Source: VRUE01 sp036379955
GTDB taxonomy: Bacteria > Actinomycetota > Thermoleophilia > Solirubrobacterales > 70-9
Direction: 5' to 3'
Assembly: GCA_036379955.1 (NCBI GenBank)
Contig: DASVFR010000012.1
Location: 1-16,001, forward strand
Length of the DNA: 16,001 bases
This document shows, in pieces, positions 1 through 6,284 of the stretch (positions within the stretch are counted from its first letter, which is position 1; every line of letters starts with the position of its first letter). A program made the translations under genes and the position numbers. The notes below the pieces were generated by a model. That model saw nothing but the letters and a program-made list of their open reading frames with translations, had not been told where the DNA came from and searched no databases.

Positions 1-21
1 GGGCCGGCTTCGCCGGGAGTT

Positions 22-41
22 CCCGGGGACCCTCCCCCGGG
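22..41. terminator. GC-rich hairpin after the last gene of the rpsA operon
   Basis: Inverted repeat CCCGGGG (22-28) / CCCCGGG (35-41) with a 6-base loop, lying 36 bases past the stop codon of the gene at 77-598. No T-run follows on either strand, so it is not a textbook intrinsic terminator. In very GC-rich DNA a stem of this length can arise by chance. The rest of positions 1-76 shows nothing I recognise. Confidence 0.3.
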
Positions 42-76
42 CGCCCGGACTCGTCCCATTCTCAGATAACCCTGCC

Positions 77-598
77 TCAGGGAAGAAAGCCTTCGAGCAA
101 GCCCTGCAGGGGGCCGAGGAGGCCTTCGGCTCCTTCGAAGATCGTGCGGGCGTTTTCGATCAGTTCGATCGCCTGGTCGAGCGGGATGCTCTTCAGGTAT
201 TCGCGCAGGGGCCCGGCGACCAGCGGGGGGAGCGCATTCGCTTCTTCGGCGTCGTCGACGGCGCGCAGCAGGCCGGCGCGGATCGCGCGCGCGAGCTCGG
301 CGTCGCCGATCCCGTAGCGCTCGGCGAAGCGTTCGCGCGACTCGGGGGTGGCCAGGGCCCGCGCCAGGGTCTCGCGACTGACGCCCAGCTCGCAGGCGGC
401 GCCGTCCAGCGCGGAGAGCGTGAACTGCTGAGCGATTTCGTCGAGGCCTTCCGGATTGCGCCAGGGCCGGTGCTTGCACGGGTCCTGAGTCTTGGCCGGG
501 GCGTAGGAGGAGCCACCCGCGGCCAGATAGATCGCGGGCAGGGCCACCGCGGCGACGATCGCCACAACGAGGAGGACCTTTCCCGGCCGTGAGCTCAC
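77..598 (-). CDS. Unknown membrane-anchored protein, 173 aa
   Basis: I do not recognise the family. The protein has a short basic N-terminus, one hydrophobic segment at about residues 7-27 (signal anchor or signal peptide), then a helix-rich domain that should lie outside the cytoplasm. Two cysteines, C41 and C69, could form a disulfide. Residues 70-105 read like short helices joined by turns, and the last 20 residues are glycine/leucine-rich. The GTG start at 598 is supported by a strong Shine-Dalgarno AGGAGG (607-612) eight bases upstream. It overlaps the stop of the MFS gene as GTGA. As the last cistron it is probably translationally coupled to the transporter, and might be an accessory to it or to the transglycosylase further upstream; that is inference. 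A cytoplasmic role is unlikely given the N-terminus. Confidence 0.8.
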   Translation of the reverse strand: MSSRPGKVLLVVAIVAAVALPAIYLAAGGSSYAPAKTQDPCKHRPWRNPEGLDEIAQQFTLSALDGAACELGVSRETLARALATPESRERFAERYGIGDAELARAIRAGLLRAVDDAEEANALPPLVAGPLREYLKSIPLDQAIELIENARTIFEGAEGLLGPLQGLLEGFLP

Positions 599-1965
599 AG
601 ATCGACCCTCCTAGCTAGCCCGATCGGGATCAGCGCGAGCAGGCCGATCAGCGCCGCGAGGCCGAAGGAGGGGCTGAAGGCATGGGTCGCGCCCCGGTTC
701 AGCTGCTCCTGCAGCTCGTCGCGCAGCTGCAGTGCCGCGGCGCGTTCTTCGGGATCGTCCGGAAGCGGCTCGAAGGCGGAGCCGATCGTCGGCACCTTGC
801 CCCGCTCTCCTTCCAGGCGGTCCTCGATCCGCTGCGCGAGGTCGATCTTGAGCAGCGCCGGCACGCGCGCGTCGAGGATCACCGCGGTACCCGCTTCGAT
901 CGCATCGTGCCGCTGGGCGGCGATGTCGTGGGTGAAGATCGGCGTCAGGGCGAGCAGCCCGACGACGACGCCGGCGTGCCGGGCGGAGATCGTCCAGCCA
1001 CCGTGGATCGCCTGCGGGGCGCGGCCCGCGAGGGCCGTCTCGGTCAGCGCCGAGAGGACGAGCGCGAGCCCGATGCCGATCAGGACCTGCGGCGGGATCG
1101 TCAGCGCGACCTCGGCGTGAGGCAGCAGCGCTAGGGCCGCGAGCCCACCGGAGACCAAGATCGCCCCGGCGGCGGCGCGTGCCTTGGCGTCCGGGACCAA
1201 GCGGCCAAGCCGGGCGCCGGCGAGGGCCGCGACCGGCATTACGCTGACCACGATCGCGGCGCCGATCGGCTGCAGCTGCCAGCCCTCGATCAGAAGCAGG
1301 ACAAGCAGGAAGAGGGCGCCGGCGATCGCCGCCGAGACCAGTGCCAGCGCCAAATTGGCGAGCAGATGAGGGCGACCGGTGGGGCGCAGCTCTCCAGAGA
1401 GGACGCCGGTCGCCGCCTCGTGCCGGGCGACGGCGAGGATCGGCACCGCCGCTGCCAGGGCGATCGGCACCTGGACGAGGAAGATCGACTGCCAGGAGAC
1501 GAGCTCGGTGAGCAGGCCGCCAAGCGCAGGCCCGAGCGCCGCCCCGGTGGCCCCGGCGGCGACCCAGATCTCGGTCGCGCGGCGCTCGGAGCCGACCGTG
1601 GCGGGGAGCAGCTCGAGCGCCGCCGTCACCGCCGCCGCACCGCCGATGGCCTGCACGCAGCGTGCGGCGATCAGGGTGCTGAGATGCTCGGAGGCGGCGC
1701 AGGCGACGCCGGCGCCAGCGAACACGGCAAGCCCGACGGCGGCGGCCCGAGCGGGGCCGACGCGGCGGGCGACGTGAGCGGCCGGTACCGCCGCCAAGGC
1801 CATCACCAGGTTGAAGGAGACGAGCACCCAGGTCACGCCGGCAACGCTGGTGTCGAGCTCGCGGTAGATCTGCGGCAGCGCCAGGACGACGATCGAGGAG
1901 TCGGCGAGGACGAGGCCGACGGCGAGCGCCAGCGCGGCGAGGCGGGGGCGCGGAGCCTCGCTCAC
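595..1965 (-). CDS. MFS drug/metabolite exporter, DHA2 (EmrB/QacA-like) family
   Basis: Polytopic membrane protein of 456 aa, expected to export small molecules by proton antiport; the substrate cannot be read from sequence. Helix 1 carries the DHA2-type signature with D22 (ADSSIVVLALPQI). Antiporter motif C appears as GPALGG at 145-150, followed by the usual W-x-SIF-x-VQVP stretch. Up to 14 helices fit the length. Unusual is a hydrophilic stretch of about 85 residues (roughly 347-432), rich in D, E and R and mostly helical, just before the last helix. The GTG start at 1965 overlaps the transglycosylase stop as GTGA. The frame stays open 41 codons further upstream, but that part is arginine/proline-rich and lies within the upstream gene, so I reject it. 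It lies in the rpsA operon between a transglycosylase and an unknown anchored protein. Confidence 0.88.
   Translation of the reverse strand: MSEAPRPRLAALALAVGLVLADSSIVVLALPQIYRELDTSVAGVTWVLVSFNLVMALAAVPAAHVARRVGPARAAAVGLAVFAGAGVACAASEHLSTLIAARCVQAIGGAAAVTAALELLPATVGSERRATEIWVAAGATGAALGPALGGLLTELVSWQSIFLVQVPIALAAAVPILAVARHEAATGVLSGELRPTGRPHLLANLALALVSAAIAGALFLLVLLLIEGWQLQPIGAAIVVSVMPVAALAGARLGRLVPDAKARAAAGAILVSGGLAALALLPHAEVALTIPPQVLIGIGLALVLSALTETALAGRAPQAIHGGWTISARHAGVVVGLLALTPIFTHDIAAQRHDAIEAGTAVILDARVPALLKIDLAQRIEDRLEGERGKVPTIGSAFEPLPDDPEERAAALQLRDELQEQLNRGATHAFSPSFGLAALIGLLALIPIGLARRVDL
607..612 (-). promoter_or_regulatory. Strong Shine-Dalgarno for the gene at 77-598
   Basis: AGGAGG on the minus strand, 8 bases before the GTG at 598, within the last codons of the MFS gene. 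It decides the start and is one of the few clear ribosome binding sites in the window. Confidence 0.7.
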
Positions 1966-2540
1966 CGGTACCCCAGCTCGCGCGGGTATTCCTCGCGGTA
2001 TTCGCGCTGCTTTTCGAGCACCTCTTCGACGTAGGCGCGGGTTTCCGGGAAGGGGATCTCCTCGACCGTGAGGTCGCTGCCGCCCCACTTGTCCGCGTTG
2101 CCGGGGCCGGCGTTGTAGGCGGCGAGGGCCGCCGCCTCGTCGCCCCCGTAGCGATCGAGCAGTTCGCGCAGCAGGAACGTCCCGTAGCGGATGTTGATTT
2201 CTGGGTCGGAGAGGTCGCCGAAGCGGAACGTGGTGCCGCCGCTGTGGCGCTCGATGTCGTTTGCCGCGTCGCGTGTGATCTGCATCAGCCCCCGCGCCCC
2301 CGCGCTCGAGGTGCTTTCGCTGAACTTCGACTCCGAGTAGATCACGGCCGCGATCAGCGCCGCGTCGACGCCCTTTTCGCGCGCCTGCTGGCGGATCACG
2401 TCCTCGTGTTTGAGCGGCAACGTCAGTTCCTGGATCGCCTTGTCGATCGTGCCGCGCAGCAGCAGGCCGATGGCGAGAATGACCGCGAGCGCCGCCGCGC
2501 CGAGCGCCAGCCGACGCCTGCGTCTACGGACCCTGCTCAC
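1962..2540 (-). CDS. Membrane-anchored lytic transglycosylase (SLT / GH23 domain)
   Basis: Cleaves the MurNAc-GlcNAc bond of peptidoglycan with formation of 1,6-anhydro-MurNAc, acting outside the membrane. The protein is 192 aa. It has six consecutive arginines at residues 5-10, one hydrophobic anchor at about 11-28, a short linker, then a compact goose-lysozyme-type domain at about 45-180. Visible landmarks are the catalytic glutamate E70 in the SESKF motif, the GLMQIT motif, the helix with NIRYGTFLL, and AYNAGPGN near the end. It is a minimal enzyme with no LysM or other wall-binding domain. The GTG start at 2540 overlaps the coaE stop as GTGA; the open frame extending upstream to 2876 is arginine-rich readthrough of coaE. 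Coupling to coaE and the MFS gene suggests co-expression with growth genes. Confidence 0.9.
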   Translation of the reverse strand: MSRVRRRRRRLALGAAALAVILAIGLLLRGTIDKAIQELTLPLKHEDVIRQQAREKGVDAALIAAVIYSESKFSESTSSAGARGLMQITRDAANDIERHSGGTTFRFGDLSDPEINIRYGTFLLRELLDRYGGDEAAALAAYNAGPGNADKWGGSDLTVEEIPFPETRAYVEEVLEKQREYREEYPRELGYR

Positions 2541-3115
2541 TCCTGCAGCTTCGCGACCAGGGCGGACAGGCGACGCTCCAGGTCCTCGATGCTGCCCTCG
2601 TTCTCGACCACGTGTGCGGCGCGAGCCGCCTTCTCCTCCTGCGGCAGTTGACGCGCCTCGCGCTCGCCGACGAGGGCGTGGCCCCGCGCCTCTGCGCGCG
2701 CCCGCCGCACCTCGTCGGAGGTGACGATCGCCACGGTGGTGTCGAAAACCGGCGCCATCTCGCCCTCGAACAGCAGCGGCACCTCGACCACGGCAACCTT
2801 GACGTCGCTCGCAAGCGAGGCAAGCCAACTTCCGATCCGTTCCCCGACCAAGGGGTGGACCTGAGCCTCCAGCCATTTCAGCTGCTCTGGGTCCCCAAAC
2901 ACGATCTCCCCCACCTTGCTGCGGTCGACCCGCCCTTCCGGCGCGATCCCCTCCCCCCAGCGCTCGGTCAGGCGACCGATCAACGGCTCGGAGTCGAGCA
3001 GCTCGTGCACGACAGCGTCGCTGGAGATCGTCGCCGCTCCCAGCCTTCCGAAGGCCGCCAGCGCCTCGGACTTCCCCGCCGCGATCCCGCCGGTAAGCCC
3101 GATCGTCAGAGGCAC
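2537..3115 (-). CDS. coaE: Dephospho-CoA kinase
   Basis: Catalyses the last step of coenzyme A synthesis: ATP-dependent phosphorylation of the 3'-hydroxyl of dephospho-CoA's ribose, in the cytoplasm. The protein is 192 aa, close to the usual 200. It opens with the P-loop GGIAAGKS at residues 9-16, followed by the SSDAVVHELL segment (the family's D-x-x-x-H-x-L region), VHPLV in the CoA-binding region, and VPLLFE before the lid. The GTG start at 3115 lies 7 bases after the rpsA stop; the open frame continues back to 3466 only as an arginine/proline-rich shadow of rpsA. rpsA-coaE is a conserved actinobacterial pair. Unlike the mycobacterial enzyme, there is no fused C-terminal GrpB/UPF0157-like domain. 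Confidence 0.95.
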   Translation of the reverse strand: MPLTIGLTGGIAAGKSEALAAFGRLGAATISSDAVVHELLDSEPLIGRLTERWGEGIAPEGRVDRSKVGEIVFGDPEQLKWLEAQVHPLVGERIGSWLASLASDVKVAVVEVPLLFEGEMAPVFDTTVAIVTSDEVRRARAEARGHALVGEREARQLPQEEKAARAAHVVENEGSIEDLERRLSALVAKLQE

Positions 3116-3122
3116 GACGCGA

Positions 3123-4661
3123 CTAGGACTGGGACGGTTCCTCAGCGGGCGACTCGGCCTCCTCGGAATCGCCGGCCGCCTCATCGGTGTCGTCGGGGGA
3201 ATCCGGCCGCTCCTCGACCGATTCCCCCTCCTGCTCAGCCTCTTCGGCCTCCTCGGGCGTCTCAGCCACCGGCCCCTCCGAAGCTTCCTCACCAGAACCG
3301 CTTGGCGCTGCCTCCTCGGCGGAAGCCTCAGCTTCTTCGGCCGGCGCCTCTTCGGCCTGGGGCGCATCCGCCTCTCCGGCGGGTGGCGTGGAGGTGGGCT
3401 CCTCGCCCGCAGCCTGCGAGGACGAGGAGTCCTCCTCCGCGACAGGACCCGCCGGCTGAGACGCATCGTCCTGCTCGGAAGAATCCCCAGCCGCCTCGAT
3501 CTGCTCTCCGAGATCCCCCAGCGCCATCCGGTTCTCCTCGACCTGCTTGATGCTGAGCGACAGCCGCCGCCGCTCCTCGTCGATCTCGAGGATCTTGACG
3601 TTCAGCTTGGTGCCGGGCTCGACCACCTCGCCCGGGCTCTCCACGTGGTGGTCGGCGAGCTCGGAGATGTGGACCAGCCCCTCGACCCCGGGCAGGATCT
3701 CGACGAAGGCGCCGAAGGCGACGACCTTGGTCACCTCGCCCTCGAGCACGTCGCCTGGACGGTGCGAGTTGAGGACCCGCTGCCACGGGTCCTCCTGGGT
3801 CTGCTTGAGGCCGAGCGAGATGCGCTGCCGGTCGCGATCGATGTCGAGCACCTTGATCCGCACCGTGTCGCCGATCGCCACCACCTCGGAGGGGTGGTTG
3901 ACGTGGCTCCAGGAAAGCTCGGAGATGTGGATCAGGCCGTCGATCCCCTCGAGGTCGACGAAGGCGCCGAAGTCGACGATGTTGGAGATCTTGCCCTCGA
4001 CGATCTGGCCCGGCTGGAGGCGGTCGAGGATCTGCTCGCGCACCTCCTTGCGCTCTTCCTCGAGCACGGCGCGACGCGAGAGGACGACGTTGTTGCGGCT
4101 GCGGTTGAGCTCGATCACTTTGCACTCGAGCGTCTGGCCGGTGAACTCCTCGAGGTTGTGGACGCGGCGGATGTCGACCAGCGAAGCGGGCAGGAAGCCG
4201 CGCACCCCGAGGTCGAGGATGAGGCCGCCCTTGACCACCTCGATCACGTTGCCCTTGACCGGTTCGCCCGACTCGGCGGCCGCCTCGATTTTGCGCCAGG
4301 CCTTCTCGAAGCGGGCGCGCTTCTTGGAGAGGACGAGGCGACCCTCGTTGTCTTCCTTGGTGAGGACCAGGGCGTCGACCTCTTCCCCGAGCTCAACCTC
4401 TTCGGCCGGATTGACCGACTTGCGGATCGAGAGCTCGTAAGAGGGGATGACGCCCTCGGACTTGTAGCCGATGTCGACCAGGACCTCGTCCTTGTCGATG
4501 CGCACGACCTTGCCCTTGACGACGTCGCCCTCCTCGAAGGAGACCATCGTCGCCGCGTAGTTCGGCACGACCTTGCCGTCGACTTCGACGAGCAGGCCGC
4601 CGGAGCCCTCCACGGGCGTGCCGGTGGAGTCAGGGGTAACGGTCGTATCGGTCACGGACAC
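3123..4661 (-). CDS. rpsA: 30S ribosomal protein S1, four S1 domains plus long acidic tail
   Basis: Binds mRNA on the 30S subunit and helps initiation. The protein is 512 aa from the GTG at 4661; a GTG at 4655 would give 510. Four S1 (OB-fold) repeats lie at about residues 42-115, 130-197, 214-286 and 301-373. The third and fourth carry the canonical FGAFV and GL(I/V)HISEL motifs, and the first two are the degenerate ribosome-docking type, with GYKSEGVIP and GVRGFLP. Four domains is usual for actinobacteria, against six in E. coli. From about 390 on, the chain is a low-complexity tail of E, A, S, P and D with almost no basic residues. No Shine-Dalgarno is visible; TTATCT six bases upstream hints at a leaderless mRNA. 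It heads the operon with coaE. Confidence 0.95.
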   Translation of the reverse strand: MSVTDTTVTPDSTGTPVEGSGGLLVEVDGKVVPNYAATMVSFEEGDVVKGKVVRIDKDEVLVDIGYKSEGVIPSYELSIRKSVNPAEEVELGEEVDALVLTKEDNEGRLVLSKKRARFEKAWRKIEAAAESGEPVKGNVIEVVKGGLILDLGVRGFLPASLVDIRRVHNLEEFTGQTLECKVIELNRSRNNVVLSRRAVLEEERKEVREQILDRLQPGQIVEGKISNIVDFGAFVDLEGIDGLIHISELSWSHVNHPSEVVAIGDTVRIKVLDIDRDRQRISLGLKQTQEDPWQRVLNSHRPGDVLEGEVTKVVAFGAFVEILPGVEGLVHISELADHHVESPGEVVEPGTKLNVKILEIDEERRRLSLSIKQVEENRMALGDLGEQIEAAGDSSEQDDASQPAGPVAEEDSSSSQAAGEEPTSTPPAGEADAPQAEEAPAEEAEASAEEAAPSGSGEEASEGPVAETPEEAEEAEQEGESVEERPDSPDDTDEAAGDSEEAESPAEEPSQS

Positions 4662-4667
4662 AGCGGC

Positions 4668-4673
4668 AGATAA
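4668..4673 (-). promoter_or_regulatory. Possible -10 hexamer for rpsA (leaderless)
   Basis: TTATCT on the minus strand ends 6 bases before the GTG at 4661, which would start transcription at or next to the start codon. The match to TATAAT is weak, no -35 box is evident, and no Shine-Dalgarno precedes the GTG. Confidence 0.3.
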
Positions 4674-4684
4674 TTGCAGGTGGA

Positions 4685-4690
4685 TACGCT
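4685..4690 (+). promoter_or_regulatory. Possible -10 hexamer for the flavoprotein gene
   Basis: TACGCT (fits TANNNT) ends 7 bases before the GTG at 4698, the spacing expected for a leaderless transcript. No -35 match was seen. It decides my start choice among GTG 4680, 4698 and 4704, but weakly. Confidence 0.3.
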
Positions 4691-4697
4691 CTGCGTC

Positions 4698-5903
4698 GTG
4701 CCGGTGAGAGCGACGAAACGCGGCGAGGAGCGCACGCCCCTCGACGGCGGCCACGACGTACTGATCTGCGGCGCCAGCTTCGCCGGGCTGGCGGTGGCTC
4801 GCGAGCTGGCCGGGTCGGGGGCAGACGTGCTGGTCGTCGACCGCTACGAGATCGGCGAGCGGCAGACCTCGGCCTGCGGCATCCCGACCGTGTGGATGGA
4901 AGCGCTGGGGCTGATGGACGCCGAGCGGCAGCGCTTCGACTCGCTGCTGATGCACACGCCCCACGGCGACTCGCGCTTCCCCCTCCCCTTCACCTTCTCG
5001 ACCTTCGACTACCGCGAGCTATGCGAGCTGCTCTGGGGCCAGTGCGGCGAGGCCCGCTTCGAGACCGCCAAGGTCAACGGGCGGGGGCGCCCGGCCAGCG
5101 GCGACGGCGCGATCGCGGTCGAGACCGACCGCGGAACGATCACCGCCCCGCTCGTCGTCGACGCGCTCGGCTGGCGCCGGATGCTGGCCAGCGGCGACGG
5201 CTACCAGCCCCCCGACGCGCCGCTCTCGCGCGGCCTCGAGGTGCACCCGGACGGCAGCAGCGAGGACCTCGAGGTCTGGATCGACCGCCGCTACGTGCCG
5301 GCCGGCTACGGCTGGAGCTTCCCCGCGCGCGACGAGCTGCGAATCGGGGTCGGCTCCTTCGACCCCCGCTTCCACGTCCGCGAGACGACCGAGCTGCTCG
5401 CCGACGACCTGGGCAGCGAGAAGGTGCGCTACCAGGGCAACTGGATTCCGCACAAGCTGCGGCGGGCAACGGAGGGCGGCGTCTTCTTCGCCGGCGACTC
5501 GGCCGGGCACTGCCTGCCGCTCAGCGCCGAGGGCATTCGCACCGCGCTCTACTTCGGGATCGCGCTGGGACGGGAGCTGCGGGAGGTGGTCGAGGGGCGG
5601 CAGAGCCGCGAGGCCGCGGCCACCCGTTACGCCGAGTTCCACGACTCGCACGAGTGGAAGTTCAGCTGGATGCTGCGCGTGCAGAAGCTGGTGCCGAGGA
5701 TCCCGCCACGCCTGCTGGGGCCGCTGGTGAAGGCGATGGGCGCCAAGCGCTTCGTCGACTGGTCCTTCGGCCACTACCTGCGGATCGCGCCGCCGGAGTT
5801 CGTCGCGGCGCCGTCAGCGCACGACCAGGACGGTGCCGGCCAGCAGCAGCCCGACCCCGACCACGCGCTCGGGGCTGAGCGGGACCTGGTCGAGGCCGAA
5901 TAG
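4698..5903 (+). CDS. FAD-dependent oxidoreductase, geranylgeranyl reductase family
   Basis: Probable flavoprotein that reduces isoprenoid double bonds or a related lipid substrate; the exact substrate is unknown. The protein is 401 aa. An N-terminal Rossmann motif GASFAG (residues 25-30) ends in VVD at about 46-48 for FAD ribose binding. PAGYGWSFP at 201-209 matches the PxxYxWxFP signature of the geranylgeranyl reductase family. The second FAD motif, FFAGDSAGHCLP, lies at about 263-274. The start is uncertain, and TTG at 4674 and GTG at 4680 and 4704 are alternatives. Its last 30 codons run antisense through the end of the gene at 5814-6263, giving a polar, glutamine- and aspartate-rich tail that is probably not functional. 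It diverges from rpsA with only 36 bases between starts, and splits the usual polA-rpsA pair. Confidence 0.85.
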   Translation: MPVRATKRGEERTPLDGGHDVLICGASFAGLAVARELAGSGADVLVVDRYEIGERQTSACGIPTVWMEALGLMDAERQRFDSLLMHTPHGDSRFPLPFTFSTFDYRELCELLWGQCGEARFETAKVNGRGRPASGDGAIAVETDRGTITAPLVVDALGWRRMLASGDGYQPPDAPLSRGLEVHPDGSSEDLEVWIDRRYVPAGYGWSFPARDELRIGVGSFDPRFHVRETTELLADDLGSEKVRYQGNWIPHKLRRATEGGVFFAGDSAGHCLPLSAEGIRTALYFGIALGRELREVVEGRQSREAAATRYAEFHDSHEWKFSWMLRVQKLVPRIPPRLLGPLVKAMGAKRFVDWSFGHYLRIAPPEFVAAPSAHDQDGAGQQQPDPDHALGAERDLVEAE

Positions 5904-6263
5904 GCCGAGCCGGTCGATCGCCACCGAGGCGGTCAGCTGGCCGGTGATCGTCGCCGCCGCGACGCCTCCCGCGCCGATCGCCGTGACCGCGACGAGCGCG
6001 TTGGCGACGTAGACGGCGCCGAGCAGCCCGCCGAGCAGGTAGTACCAGCTGACGTCGAAGGTCGAGGAGAGCCCGCCGGCCTTGCCGCTGAGGACGACGA
6101 TCGCGGCGAGCGCAACCGTTCCGACCAGGAAGGAGACCAGCGCCGCCGGCAGGCTCCCGGTCGCTTTTCCCAAGCCGGCGTTGATCGGCGCCTGCAGCGC
6201 GATCAGCCCGCCGGCGCAGGCGGTGAGGATGACGGCCAGCCCCCGGTCCATGCCAACCGTCAT
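5814..6263 (-). CDS. Small DMT-superfamily transporter (YdcZ / DUF606 type)
   Basis: Inner-membrane protein of 149 aa with about five hydrophobic helices. Landmarks are LQAPINAGLGK near residues 23-33, GGLLGAVYVAN in the third helix region, and a final helix ending in TVLVVR. This length and pattern fit the half-size YdcZ (DUF606) group of the drug/metabolite superfamily, whose members are thought to work as dimers; the substrate is unknown. The start is ATG 6263, 21 bases after the polA stop; ATG 6251 is an alternative. It is probably co-transcribed with polA. Its final 90 bases overlap the convergent flavoprotein gene. Confidence 0.85.
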   Translation of the reverse strand: MTVGMDRGLAVILTACAGGLIALQAPINAGLGKATGSLPAALVSFLVGTVALAAIVVLSGKAGGLSSTFDVSWYYLLGGLLGAVYVANALVAVTAIGAGGVAAATITGQLTASVAIDRLGLFGLDQVPLSPERVVGVGLLLAGTVLVVR

Positions 6264-6284
6264 ATCAATCCCGTCCGCCGGTCG

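Noticed and set aside
3116..3466. N-terminal extension of coaE
   Set aside because: Arginine/proline-rich readthrough of rpsA. The P-loop begins right after GTG 3115 and the family has no such extension.
2916..4673. 585-codon open frame on the plus strand
   Set aside because: Antisense to rpsA and the end of coaE. Its leucine/aspartate/histidine repeats mirror rpsA codons, and both opposing genes are certain.
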